DNA of 64,000 nt, from the NCBI GenBank assembly GCA_964433345.1, contig CAYSQJ010000004.1, positions 186,001 through 250,000 of the forward strand. The letters are read 5' to 3'. Positions within the stretch are counted from its first letter, which is position 1; each line of letters begins with the position of its first letter. Shown here one piece after another: positions 43,174 through 54,941 of this stretch. Origin of the DNA: Ga0077527 sp964433345 (GTDB taxonomy: Bacteria > Pseudomonadota > Gammaproteobacteria > Burkholderiales > SG8-41). Position numbers and translations under genes: made by a program. The notes beneath the pieces were generated by a model. That model searched no databases and was not told the DNA's origin. It saw nothing but the letters and a program-made list of their open reading frames with translations.

Positions 43174-43863
43174 CTAGCGCGGCGGCGTGATCCGCGATTG
43201 CAGCCGCTTGACGAAATAGGATGCAAGGAAACAAAGGATGAAATAAACCAGCGCTGCGAACAGGTACATCTCCACCAGGCGCCCGTCGCGCTGCGCGACC
43301 TTGCTTGCCGCGCCCATGAAGTCGGTAAGACCGACGACGTATACCAGTGATGTGTCCTGGAACAGGATGATGCCCTGGGTCAGCAGTATCGGAACCATGT
43401 TGCGGAAGGCCTGTGGCAGCACGACCAGCACCGTCGCCTGCGTGTAGTTCAGCCCCAGCGCATGCGCGGCGCTGACCTGGCCGGCGGGCACGCTCTGTAT
43501 GCCGGCGCGGATGATTTCGCAGTAGTAGGCGGCTTCGAACAGCGTGAATGCGATCAGCGCGGAATAGAAGGGGCCGATTCCCTGGGCGTAGCTGTCTCCC
43601 GAGATGTACTTGATCGCAATCGGTACCAGGAAATAAAACCAGAATATGACCAGGATCAGCGGCGTCGAGCGCAGCAGGTTGACGTAGGCGCTGGCCGGCA
43701 CGCTGATGATCCTGTAGCTGGACAGCCGCATCAATGCGAGCAGCGTGCCAAGCACGATGCCGCCGGCCATCGCCAGCAGCGTCAGGCCCAGCGAGAACTG
43801 CATGCCCTGCCAGAGATAGGGCAGCGCGCGCTGGATGACGTCGAAATCAAAGCCGGTGAACAT
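43174..43863 (-). CDS. gltK: Amino acid ABC transporter permease (GltK type)
   Basis: The 229-residue membrane protein has the His/Glu/Gln-transporter permease pattern: LTLLAMAGGIVLGTLLALMR, AYVNLLRSTPLILVIFWFYF and the EAA loop (AAHALGLNYTQATVLVVLPQ). It forms the membrane channel with GltJ. It begins 2 nt after the GltJ stop, consistent with coupling. Confidence 0.93.
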   Translation of the reverse strand: MFTGFDFDVIQRALPYLWQGMQFSLGLTLLAMAGGIVLGTLLALMRLSSYRIISVPASAYVNLLRSTPLILVIFWFYFLVPIAIKYISGDSYAQGIGPFYSALIAFTLFEAAYYCEIIRAGIQSVPAGQVSAAHALGLNYTQATVLVVLPQAFRNMVPILLTQGIILFQDTSLVYVVGLTDFMGAASKVAQRDGRLVEMYLFAALVYFILCFLASYFVKRLQSRITPPR

Positions 43864-43865
43864 GC

Positions 43866-44591
43866 CTATTTACCGGTGCCGATGTAACCGGGAACGCGGA
43901 TGCGAGCCTCGACGAACTGCATCAGCAGGACCACCGCCAGCGTGATCAGCACGTAGACGACGGTGGCCAGCAGGAAAATCTCGAAGGTGCGGAAGGTGTA
44001 CTCGGAAATCGATCTCGCCTGTGCGGTCAGCTCGAGCACGCCGATGGTCAGCGCCACCGAGGAATTCTTGAAGATGGTCAGGAACTCGGAGGTCAGCGGC
44101 GGCACCACAATGCGGTAACCCATGGGCAGCAGCACGTAGCGGTAGACCTGCGGCATGGTCAGCCCGGTCGCCAGCGCAGCGTTGGTCTGGCCAATCGGTA
44201 TCGACTGAATTCCGGAGCGCACCTGCTCGGCCACGCGCGAGGCGGTGTAGAAACCCAGTGCCAGCACGGCGCTCCAGAATTCCGGCATCGGCATGCCCTG
44301 CTTCATCCACAGGCCGAGGGACCGCGGCACGATTTCCGGAACCACGAAGTACCAGATGAACATGTGCACCAGCAACGGCACATTGCGGAACAGCTCGACA
44401 TAGACGGTGGCCGGACCGTACAGCCAGGCGATCCGGGTCGTGCGCATCACCCCGAGCACCGAACCGATGGTGAAGGCAATAACCCAGGCGCAGATGGACA
44501 CCAGCATTGTCCACTTGATTCCGGAGACAACCCAGTCGAGATAGGTGCCGCCGCCCGAGAATGCCGGCTGCGAGAGAAAGCCGAAGTCCAT
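43866..44591 (-). CDS. gltJ: Amino acid ABC transporter permease (GltJ type)
   Basis: The 241-residue protein starts MDFGFLSQPAFSGGGTYLDW and has the permease core ATVYVELFRNVPLLVHMFIW and EAA loop (AALATGLTMPQVYRYVLLPM). I prefer the ATG at 44591 because an alternative at 44621 lies in the U-tract of the terminator at 44621-44650. No clear Shine-Dalgarno precedes it. Expression therefore depends on readthrough of that terminator or an unseen promoter. Confidence 0.92.
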   Translation of the reverse strand: MDFGFLSQPAFSGGGTYLDWVVSGIKWTMLVSICAWVIAFTIGSVLGVMRTTRIAWLYGPATVYVELFRNVPLLVHMFIWYFVVPEIVPRSLGLWMKQGMPMPEFWSAVLALGFYTASRVAEQVRSGIQSIPIGQTNAALATGLTMPQVYRYVLLPMGYRIVVPPLTSEFLTIFKNSSVALTIGVLELTAQARSISEYTFRTFEIFLLATVVYVLITLAVVLLMQFVEARIRVPGYIGTGK

Positions 44592-44620
44592 GCGATTCAG
44601 TGTAACGCGAAGGCCGCCCA

Positions 44621-44650
44621 AAAAAAACCGGGGAGCCTGGGCTCCCCGGT
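44621..44650 (-). terminator. Intra-operon terminator between gltI and gltJ
   Basis: On the minus strand an 11-bp perfect stem (ACCGGGGAGCC at 44627-44637 with GGCTCCCCGGT at 44640-44650) is followed by seven U. Its position after the binding-protein gene fits partial termination that raises GltI over the permease and ATPase. Confidence 0.85.
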
Positions 44651-44672
44651 GCGGATCATCAAGCTGTGATCA

Positions 44673-45593
44673 TCAGCATTTCATCCGGCCACAGGGGCCG
44701 ACGCCGGTGTTGTTCGGGTTCTTGATCGCGGCCTTCAGACCGTCGGACATCGGGAAATTCAGGTTGATGCCCTTGGGCGGGATCTTGGATTCGAACCATT
44801 TTGTGTAGATCTTGTTGATTTCGCCGCTCTTGTAGATCGCGGTCACCGCTGCATCCACGACTTTCTTGAATGCGGGATCATCCCTGCGCATCATGATCGC
44901 GTAGGGATCGTCGGACAGGAACTCGCCTACAACCTCGAAATCATTCGGGTTCTTGGCGCCGGCTTTCAGGCCGTAGAGCAGGACGTCGTCCATCGGGAAG
45001 GCGACTGCGCGGTCGGTCTGCACCGCGAGGAAAGATTCGGCATGGTCCTTCGACGGGATGAACTTGATGCCGAGTTTTTTCTCGTCGTTGTAGGCCTTCA
45101 TTGCGCGCTCGTTGGTGGTGCCCTGCGTGTAGACCACGGTCTTGCCCTTGAGGTCGTCATATCCCTTGATGCCGGAGCTCTTCTTGACGATGATCTTGGT
45201 GCCGGTGACGAAATAGGTCGGCGCGAAATCGACCTGCTTCTGGCGCTCCACCGAATTGGTGGTCGAGCCGCACTCGATGTCGATGTTGCCGCCAGTGAGG
45301 ATCGGGATCCGGGTCTGCGAGGTGACCGGGACGAACTCCACCTTCAGCTTGGGCATTTTCAGCTCTGCCTTGACCCGGTCGACGACCTTCATGCAGATGT
45401 CGATGGAATAGCCGATCGGCCTCTGCTTGTCGTCAAGGTAGGACAGCGGCACCGAAGCGTCGCGATGGCCGATCTTGATGACCCCGGTGTCCTTGATTTT
45501 CTTCAGGGTGCCTGTGAGTTCCTGCGCCTGCAGCGGCGCGGCGAGCAGGCCGGCCGCAGCGACTGCGGCGAAAAGGGATCCGATACGAAGCAT
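44673..45593 (-). CDS. gltI: Glutamate/aspartate-type ABC transporter binding protein
   Basis: The 306-residue product has a signal peptide (GSLFAAVAAAGLLAAPLQAQ) and SBP family 3 motifs: IGHRDASVPLSYLDDKQRPI, GYSIDICMKVVDRV, DIECGSTTNSVERQKQVDFA (carboxylate-binding region) and TVVYTQGTTNERAM. It resembles GltI of enterobacteria in length and order. AAGGAGG lies 6 nt before the ATG, an unusually strong site fitting high expression. It is followed by a terminator before the permeases. Confidence 0.93.
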   Translation of the reverse strand: MLRIGSLFAAVAAAGLLAAPLQAQELTGTLKKIKDTGVIKIGHRDASVPLSYLDDKQRPIGYSIDICMKVVDRVKAELKMPKLKVEFVPVTSQTRIPILTGGNIDIECGSTTNSVERQKQVDFAPTYFVTGTKIIVKKSSGIKGYDDLKGKTVVYTQGTTNERAMKAYNDEKKLGIKFIPSKDHAESFLAVQTDRAVAFPMDDVLLYGLKAGAKNPNDFEVVGEFLSDDPYAIMMRRDDPAFKKVVDAAVTAIYKSGEINKIYTKWFESKIPPKGINLNFPMSDGLKAAIKNPNNTGVGPCGRMKC

Positions 45594-45722
45594 GTTCAGC
45601 CTCCTTGATTGTCAGAACGGGTACGATGCCGAACGGTCGTCGGCGGGATGGTCTTGCTCGGGACAATCTAGGCGATGCGAGTCCCTTTGTCCAGTCGCAT
45701 ACGGCGTACGACGGCAGGCGCT

Positions 45723-46457
45723 TCAGGGTGCGGCGGCCGCCGTTGCGCTCCGGTACCAGGTGACGCAGGCCCGCGCGAGCGCGCGGGTGGCGTCGATGCA
45801 CAGCGGTGTTGCGGCGCTGGGGGCGTGGTCGATCGCCAGCGGGGTCTCGGTGCAGGCCAGTACCACCGCGCGTGCACCAGCTTCGTGCAGGCGCAGCACT
45901 GCCTGCACCGCAAGGGGGTGCGCCAGCGCCAGGTCATTGGTCTTGACCGCGGCGATTGCCGGCATTACCAGTCCTTGCTGGTCTGCAGGAGTGGTGGCGA
46001 TGCAGCCGAGGCCGCGTGCCGCGAAACGCTGCTGGAAAAAACCCGCCCGCAGCGTGCCCTCGGTGCAGATCAGTCCGATGCTGCCGGTCGTGATGCCGCG
46101 TTCCGCGAGCAGGTCGCAGGCAGCGTCGGCGATATGCAGGATCGGCAGTCCGCCCTCGCGCTGCAGCTCCTCATGCCAGTAGTGAGCGGTGTTGCAGGCG
46201 ATGGCGATCGCCTGCGCGCCGGCCTGCTTCAGTGCGGCGATGCCGTGCAGCATCTGTGGCAAGGGCGATTCCCCCTTGCCGAGTATGGCTGCCGGCCTTT
46301 CGGGAATCTGCGGCACCCCCCAGGCGACGTAGGGGACGTGGTCCTGGTCGCGGGTCGCCGGTGTTTCCTGGGCGAGCTTGGCGAGGAAATCGGCGGCGGC
46401 GAGCGGCCCCATGCCGCCGAGAACGCCGAGCAGCGGCGGATTGCGGATTTCGCTCAT
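45723..46457 (-). CDS. Aspartate/glutamate racemase family protein
   Basis: The 244-residue protein has both catalytic cysteines of cofactor-independent racemases, IAIACNTAHYWHEEL and VVLACTETPLAIDHA, and the N-terminal GVLGGMGPLAAADF of the YgeA/aspartate racemase group. It would interconvert L- and D-aspartate or glutamate. It shares a 4-nt ATGA overlap with the upstream hydrolase gene and lies 129 nt before gltI, linking racemisation with acidic amino-acid import. Confidence 0.91.
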   Translation of the reverse strand: MSEIRNPPLLGVLGGMGPLAAADFLAKLAQETPATRDQDHVPYVAWGVPQIPERPAAILGKGESPLPQMLHGIAALKQAGAQAIAIACNTAHYWHEELQREGGLPILHIADAACDLLAERGITTGSIGLICTEGTLRAGFFQQRFAARGLGCIATTPADQQGLVMPAIAAVKTNDLALAHPLAVQAVLRLHEAGARAVVLACTETPLAIDHAPSAATPLCIDATRALARACVTWYRSATAAAAP

Positions 46458-47374
46458 GGCGCGAGAAAGCCCTCTATCAGTCCGGCAACGGCCGCCGGTT
46501 GCTCGTGGTGCATCATGTGTCCCGCGTCTTCTATCCAGGCTTCACGATAATCGCGGAAGGCGTTTTTGCGTTCGGCGAGCTGTTGCGGGGTGTCCTTCAG
46601 GTAACCGGTGCCTTCGGAGTCGCGGCCGAACACCCATAGCACCGGCGCCGTGACCTCCTTCCAGCAGGCGATCAGTTCCTCGATGCGAAACAGCACCGGA
46701 TTGGCCCGCTTGTGCCGCGGATCGCTGAGCATCTCGATCTGCTCGGGTGCGGCTTCACGGGCCCAGGCGCGGGCAATGAACTGCGCCTTGTCCGCGCTCA
46801 GCCGCGGGTTGTCGCGCTGCAGCCGCGCCGCCAGCGCATCGAAGGAACCATAGATGCGAAAGCGCGGCTCGGATGCGAGTTCGTCGAGCCAGCGCCTGTA
46901 GCGTGCGGGGGCCTCTGCCGGGTTGGTGCGGGCAAGACCGAAGCCCTCGAGTGAAACCAGCCGCGCGATGCGCTCCGGCCGCAGGCCGGCGTAAGTGCAG
47001 GCGATCACGCCGCCCATGCTGTGGCCGGCGACCAGTGCCGGCCGCTCCGGCGAATATATCGCCAGCAGCGCCTCGAGGTCCGCGTAATAGTCCGGAAACC
47101 AGTAGCCGCCGGCCGACCAGCCGGACAGGCCGAAGCCGCGCCAGTCGGGTGCGATCACCCGCCAGTCACGCTGCAGGTGGTCGACGACCCACTGGAAGGA
47201 CAATGACACGTCCATCCAGCCGTGGAGCAGGAACAGCGGCGGCGCACCGGCATCACCCCAGATCCGAACGTGGCAGCGAATGCCGTTGATCAGGTGGAAC
47301 TCGGAGTGGCTGGGGCGGTTGACGATCATTGCCGTTTGATCGGCTGCTGCCGTCGGTGTTTGATGGATGGGCAT
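46454..47374 (-). CDS. Alpha/beta hydrolase
   Basis: The 306-residue form starts MPIHQTPTAAADQ; a 291-residue form from 47329 is also possible and neither has a clear Shine-Dalgarno. The fold motifs are LFLLHGWMDVSLSFQW (oxyanion hole), LVAGHSMGGVIACTYA (Ser nucleophile), VLWVFGRDSEGTG (Asp) and EDAGHMMHHEQP (His). It is a soluble hydrolase of epoxide-hydrolase/haloperoxidase style. Its ATGA overlap with the racemase suggests it frees an amino acid or related compound; the substrate is unknown. Confidence 0.85.
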   Translation of the reverse strand: MPIHQTPTAAADQTAMIVNRPSHSEFHLINGIRCHVRIWGDAGAPPLFLLHGWMDVSLSFQWVVDHLQRDWRVIAPDWRGFGLSGWSAGGYWFPDYYADLEALLAIYSPERPALVAGHSMGGVIACTYAGLRPERIARLVSLEGFGLARTNPAEAPARYRRWLDELASEPRFRIYGSFDALAARLQRDNPRLSADKAQFIARAWAREAAPEQIEMLSDPRHKRANPVLFRIEELIACWKEVTAPVLWVFGRDSEGTGYLKDTPQQLAERKNAFRDYREAWIEDAGHMMHHEQPAAVAGLIEGFLAP

Positions 47375-47417
47375 CTTGGAGGGGGAAGCTCGGTCTTCGG
47401 TTGCGTGGTCCCGCAAG

Positions 47418-47423
47418 TATAAT
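47418..47423 (+). promoter_or_regulatory. -10 box just before the DadA-like gene (possible leaderless start)
   Basis: A perfect TATAAT ends 8 nt before the ATG at 47432. A transcript starting 7 nt downstream of it would be leaderless or nearly so. The alternative is translation from 47453. Confidence 0.4.
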
Positions 47424-47431
47424 CGGCTGCA

Positions 47432-48700
47432 ATGAACGGCAAAAAATCTGCAATGCGCGCCGACGTGGCGGTACTCGGTGCCGGCATGATCGGCATCTGC
47501 GTGGCCCTGCATCTGCAGAAGCGGGGGCGCGCCGTGGTGCTCATTGACCGCCGCGGTGCGGCCGAGGAGACTTCCTTTGGCAATGCCGGGCTGATCCAGC
47601 GTGAAGGTGTCTATCCTTACGGTTTTCCCCACGATTTTGGCGCCCTGCTGCGATATGCGCTCAATCGCACGATCGACGCCCACTATCATCCTTCGGCACT
47701 GCCCGCGCTGGCGCCTTTCCTGTGGCAGTACTGGAAACATTCCCGTCCGGCGCGCCATGCCGAAGTTGCGCGGCGCTATGCGAAGCTGATCGAACACTGC
47801 CTTGCCGAACACTCTGCGCTGGCAGCGGAATCCGGCGCCGCCGGGCTGCTGCGCAGCCGGGGCTGGATCAAGGTGTTCCGCACCACGCGTGAGCGCGACC
47901 GGCGCTATGCCGAGGCAGAGCGCTGGCAGCGCGAATTCGGGGTCAATTACAGGATGCTCGATGCCCGCGCCTTGCAGGAGGCCGAGCCGCATGTCGCACC
48001 GGTGCTCGTCGGTGCGCTGCACTGGACCGATCCGGCGAGCGTCGACGATCCGCAGGGACTGGCGCTCGCCTACCTGCGGCGTTTCGAGGCGCTGGGCGGC
48101 CGCTTTGTCCAGGGCAATGCGGCGAGCCTCGTGGCCGAGGGGGCGGGCTGGCGCCTTCAGTCCGTGGACGGCGAGCTCGTGGCGGACCAGACGGTGATCG
48201 CGCTGGGTCCCTGGTCCGACGTGATGACGCGTGCCCTGGGTTATGAACTGCCGCTGGCGGTGAAGCGCGGTTATCACATGCATTACCGCGCCGCGGGCGT
48301 CGCCCGGCTGAACCATCCCTTGCTGGACACCGAGCGCGGTTATTTCCTTGCACCGATGAGTCGTGGCATCCGCCTGACAACCGGCGCCGAGTTTGCGATG
48401 CGCGATGCGATCAAGACGCCGGTGCAGCTGGGGCGCGCCGAGCCTGTCGCGCGCGACCTGTTTCCGCTGGGCGAGCGGCTGGACTCCGAGCCGTGGATGG
48501 GCGCGCGGCCCTGCACCCCGGACATGCTGCCGATCATCGGTCGTGCGCCGCGGCATTCGAGTCTGTGGTTCGCCTTCGGCCATGCCCACCACGGCTTCAC
48601 GCTGGGCCCGGTGACCGGCCGGCTGCTGGCCGAGATGATCACGGGTGACGCACCGTTCGTAGATCCAGCACCCTACGCAGCGGAGCGCTTCCGCGGCTGA
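47432..48700 (+). CDS. FAD-dependent oxidoreductase, D-amino-acid dehydrogenase (DadA)-like
   Basis: The 422-residue protein has an N-terminal dinucleotide-binding motif, VAVLGAGMIGICVALHLQKR, followed by VVLIDRR, and the DAO-family C-terminal region MGARPCTPDMLPIIG and FGHAHHGFTLGPVTG. DadA-type enzymes oxidise D-amino acids to 2-oxoacids and pass electrons to quinone. The ATG at 47453 (MRADVAVLGAG) also fits the family; the earlier ATG would suit a leaderless mRNA from the -10 box at 47418. It is divergent from the hydrolase-racemase-Glt genes, supporting a D-amino-acid role. Confidence 0.88.
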   Translation: MNGKKSAMRADVAVLGAGMIGICVALHLQKRGRAVVLIDRRGAAEETSFGNAGLIQREGVYPYGFPHDFGALLRYALNRTIDAHYHPSALPALAPFLWQYWKHSRPARHAEVARRYAKLIEHCLAEHSALAAESGAAGLLRSRGWIKVFRTTRERDRRYAEAERWQREFGVNYRMLDARALQEAEPHVAPVLVGALHWTDPASVDDPQGLALAYLRRFEALGGRFVQGNAASLVAEGAGWRLQSVDGELVADQTVIALGPWSDVMTRALGYELPLAVKRGYHMHYRAAGVARLNHPLLDTERGYFLAPMSRGIRLTTGAEFAMRDAIKTPVQLGRAEPVARDLFPLGERLDSEPWMGARPCTPDMLPIIGRAPRHSSLWFAFGHAHHGFTLGPVTGRLLAEMITGDAPFVDPAPYAAERFRG

Positions 48701-48707
48701 ACCGGCT

Positions 48708-49595
48708 TCAGCCGCGGCGGCGCAGTGCCGACCACGACAGTACGGCCAAGCTTGCCACGATCAGCAGCATGCCGGCCGATTCCACCGGGCCGGGCTGCTC
48801 CCCGAGCTGGATGCGCGAGGACAGCACGCCGATTGCCGGCACCGCCATTACCGCGAGGCCGGCCACCCCGGCGGGCAGCAGCTTGAGTACGTAAAACCAG
48901 AGCGCCCAGCCAAGCACGGTGCCGAAAATCGTGGCGTATGCCAGCAGGAATCCGAAATACGGCGTCCACTGTACCGGTCGCGCTGACAGGAAGAAACCGA
49001 TCGCCGCGAGCACGAGGCCGCCGAGCAGCATTTGCCAGGCGGTCAGCGCGAAGGTGCCGACGGCGAGGTGACTGCGCCAGCGCCGTGTCAGCACCGCGGC
49101 GATCGCCCAGCTGACGCCGGTGAGCACCGCGAGTGCGTTGGCGGCGAAGCTGCCCGCGAGCGACCAGGGTTCGAGCACCAGCAGCAGGCCGGCTGCCGAC
49201 AGTGCGACGGCCAGCCACTGCAGGCCGCGGATGCGCTCGCCGAGCGCGGGCCAGGCGATGAGCAGGGTCCAGAACGGCATGGTGTAGACCAGCACCGCGG
49301 TCTTGCCTGCCGCACCGGAGACCAGCGCCCAGGACACCAGTCCGTTGAAGGCGGTGGTTTGCCACAGGCCGAGGATGAACACATGGCGCGGCGAGCGCAG
49401 CGCGAGACTTTCGCCGCGCCAGGCGGCGATGGCGAACAGCAGCAGCGCGCCGGGCAGGGTGCGCAGCGTCGCGTAATCCCAGGGATCGGCGTAACGCACG
49501 CCTTCCTTGAGGATGACCCAGGTGTAGCCCCAGACCGCGCAGAGGGCGACCAGCGCGAGGATGCCGGAGCGGGGCAGCGGTGCTATGGACGGCAT
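48708..49595 (-). CDS. EamA-family (DMT) transporter
   Basis: This 295-residue protein is almost wholly membrane-embedded, with about ten helices and two EamA repeats (LALVALCAVWGYTWVILKEG at the N-terminus; ANALAVLTGVSWAIAAVLTR in the second half). It is convergent with the DadA-like gene, ending 7 nt from its stop. The family mostly exports amino acids or metabolites; the substrate is unknown. Confidence 0.88.
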   Translation of the reverse strand: MPSIAPLPRSGILALVALCAVWGYTWVILKEGVRYADPWDYATLRTLPGALLLFAIAAWRGESLALRSPRHVFILGLWQTTAFNGLVSWALVSGAAGKTAVLVYTMPFWTLLIAWPALGERIRGLQWLAVALSAAGLLLVLEPWSLAGSFAANALAVLTGVSWAIAAVLTRRWRSHLAVGTFALTAWQMLLGGLVLAAIGFFLSARPVQWTPYFGFLLAYATIFGTVLGWALWFYVLKLLPAGVAGLAVMAVPAIGVLSSRIQLGEQPGPVESAGMLLIVASLAVLSWSALRRRG

Positions 49596-49784
49596 GCGGG
49601 CGGTGTTGTTATGCGAGTGGGCGTGGTGCCTGGGGCGGGCGCATTATGCGTGAAAGCGCGCAATGCAGCCATGCGGATTCCGGCGACTGCGTACGGCGCA
49701 GGCAGCAGGGCGCCATATGTTGCGGATTTTTCGGGAATATCCGTGACGTGGGTGCTGGGCGGAATTTGCGTGTGCGCCATGTTC

Positions 49785-49790
49785 TAGAAT
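49785..49790 (+). promoter_or_regulatory. -10-like box immediately upstream of dnaE
   Basis: TAGAAT ends 6 nt before the dnaE ATG, so a transcript from it would start at or next to the A of the ATG. No good -35 is visible. No Shine-Dalgarno precedes the ATG, which is consistent with leaderless initiation. Confidence 0.35.
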
Positions 49791-49796
49791 ACGCGC

Positions 49797-53289
<3,493 letters not shown>

Positions 53290-53306
<17 letters not shown>

Positions 53307-54003
53307 CGGGATTGCCGCGCTTGTTGCTGCGCTGGCGCTTTCACTCCTGGTGGTTCCGCTGCGGGCCGGCGAAGTCGAGTGGAAAATGCTCGTTGACCAG
53401 GCGAATCTGCATCTGCAGCGCGGCAGCCTGCAGCAGGCCGAGCTGTTCGCGCGTGAGGCGATTGCGGAGGCCGGGCGCAGTTTCGGGCCGTCGCACCGCG
53501 CGGTGGACCAGAGCATCGCGACCCTGGGACTGGTGCTGCGCTTTGCCCAGCGCTATCCGGAAGCGGAACGGGAGTTCCGCCGCGCGCTGGCGATGCGCGA
53601 GAAAGCGCTCGGGCCGAGCGACCCGCAGACCGCGATCCTGCTCAACAATCTCGCCGATGTGGTGCAGGCGCAGAGGAAATTTGCCGAGGCTGAGAAACTG
53701 CACCGCCGCGTGCTCGCGGTGTTCGAAAAGGCCTACGGTGATGACCCCAAGACCGCGGCCAGCCTGAACAACCTGGGTGCCGTTCTCCAGGCGCAGGGGC
53801 GCCATGCGGAGGCTGAGCCGGTGCTGCGCCGCTCGCTGGCGATGAAGGAAAAGACGCTGGGACCGAACAGCCCCAGTGTCGCGCATACCCTCAACAACCT
53901 GGCGCGGGTGCTGGAAGCGCTGGGCCGCCGGGCAGAGGCGGAGAAAATGCTCGCCCGGGCTGCGGCAATCCATCGCGGTACGCGTGCGTCGGGCAAGGGT
54001 TGA
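53290..54003 (+). CDS. Exported tetratricopeptide-repeat protein (kinesin-light-chain-like repeats)
   Basis: The 237-residue product has a signal peptide (IAALVAALALSLLVVPLRAG) and four TPR units of the 42-residue kinesin-light-chain type, each with the pattern AL-xx-ExxLGP-xxPxxAxxLNNLAxV, as in ALGPSDPQTAILLNNLADVV and TLGPNSPSVAHTLNNLARVL. It is probably a periplasmic scaffold. The ATG at 53290 lies within the dnaE 3' end in another frame; a TTG at 53284 is an alternative. No function beyond protein binding can be given. Confidence 0.83.
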
Positions 54004-54031
54004 TTGTGTGCGGGCCTTTGATCCAGCACGT

Positions 54032-54313
54032 TTAATCGCCGGGATGCACTGAAAATCCGCTGAATTCCCCGCTGGCCTCGTTGATATCGACGGCATTGAC
54101 CCGGGCGGCCCGTGGCCCGCGCCTGGCGCAGGCGATGATTTCCGCGACGGCTTCCGCCGTGCCCTGCACCACGGCTTCGACGCTGCCGTCGCTGCGGTTG
54201 CGCACCCAGCCCCGGATGCCGAGCACACCGGCCTTGTAGGCCATGTAGTTGCGGTAGCCGACGCCCTGCACGAGGCCACGTATTCGCAGTCGGCGTGTCA
54301 TGACGCCAGTCAT
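54032..54313 (-). CDS. acyP: Acylphosphatase
   Basis: The 93-residue protein has the acylphosphatase fold: RRLRIRGLVQGVGYRNYMAY with the catalytic Arg in GVGYR, and GIRGWVRNRSDGSVEAVVQG with the catalytic Asn. It hydrolyses acyl phosphates such as acetyl phosphate or carbamoyl phosphate. An in-frame ATG at 54301 also exists; GGGGG before 54313 favours the longer form. It is convergent with the TPR gene. Confidence 0.94.
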   Translation of the reverse strand: MTGVMTRRLRIRGLVQGVGYRNYMAYKAGVLGIRGWVRNRSDGSVEAVVQGTAEAVAEIIACARRGPRAARVNAVDINEASGEFSGFSVHPGD

Positions 54314-54425
54314 TCCCGGCCCCCTGGCTGCTGTTGCAAGCCCAGATGTTGCGGCGTAGGCTCACACCGCTGTTCTGCAACCAATAAAACCATAATTTTC
54401 GCTAATTCACCGATTGGAGGAGTTT

Positions 54426-54866
54426 ATGAAAATGTCATCCGTGGCGGTCTTGGTCGCGGTGTCGGTGCTGGCTGCCGGCTGCGCCGCAACCGGCAGCAAT
54501 CCCAATGTGGCATCCGACAAGGTGGTGTACCACGTCAATAATTCTAAGGCACAGGCAGCCAATGCACTGCGCAACATCGGCAATCATCTTGAAGTCAATC
54601 CGCAGGCGAAAATCGTCGTCGTGACCCACGCCGGAGGGGTCGACTTTCTGTTTGACGGGGCGAAGGACGCCAACGGCAATCCCTACAATATTCCGGTCGA
54701 GCGGCTCAAGGGCAAGGGTGTGCAGTTCGACGTCTGCAGCATCACGCTGCGCAACCGCAAGCTGGATCGTGCGAAGTTCATTCCCGAGGCGAGCTTCGTG
54801 CCTTCGGGCGTTGCCGAGATCACCCGACTGCAGCAGCGCGAGGGTTACGCTTACCTGCGTCCCTGA
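54426..54866 (+). CDS. Lipoprotein with DsrE/DsrF-like domain
   Basis: The 146-residue product begins MKMSSVAVLVAVSVLAAGCA, a lipoprotein signal with lipobox LAAGC. The mature part has a DsrE-like alpha/beta fold: KVVYHVNNSKAQAANALRNI, KIVVVTHAGGVDFLFDGAKD and GVQFDVCSITLRNR, with the Cys at the position often used for sulfur transfer. GGAGGAG lies directly upstream of the ATG at 54426. DsrE-type proteins are mostly cytoplasmic sulfur carriers, so a lipidated form is unusual. The SulP anion transporter gene follows, which may hint at sulfur metabolism. Confidence 0.78.
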   Translation: MKMSSVAVLVAVSVLAAGCAATGSNPNVASDKVVYHVNNSKAQAANALRNIGNHLEVNPQAKIVVVTHAGGVDFLFDGAKDANGNPYNIPVERLKGKGVQFDVCSITLRNRKLDRAKFIPEASFVPSGVAEITRLQQREGYAYLRP

Positions 54867-54891
54867 ACGACGTTCCATATGTGTCGACCTG

Positions 54892-54925
54892 ATGGCTGCC
54901 CCCTCCGGACGGAGGGGGCAGCCAT
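54892..54925 (+). promoter_or_regulatory. 16-bp hairpin sequestering a ribosome-binding site ahead of SulP
   Basis: The perfect stem pairs 54892-54907 with 54910-54925 around a GA loop. The right arm contains GGAGGGGG (54911-54918) and the first two bases of the micro-ORF ATG at 54924. No T-run follows, so it is a poor terminator but a plausible translational switch. Confidence 0.5.
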
Positions 54926-54941
54926 GTTCATGATCCAATGA
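54924..54941 (+). CDS. Candidate leader micro-ORF MFMIQ coupled to SulP
   Basis: ATG TTC ATG ATC CAA TGA encodes five residues. GGAGGGGG ends 5 nt before its ATG. Its stop TGA (54939-54941) overlaps the SulP ATG (54938) as ATGA, while SulP has no Shine-Dalgarno of its own. Translation of SulP could therefore depend on this leader. It is a hypothesis from layout only. Confidence 0.35.
   Translation: MFMIQ

Noticed and set aside
54866..54937. Simple rho-independent terminator for the DsrE-like gene
   Set aside because: The stem is strong but no T-run follows on the + strand, and its right arm holds a ribosome-binding site; a regulatory role fits better.
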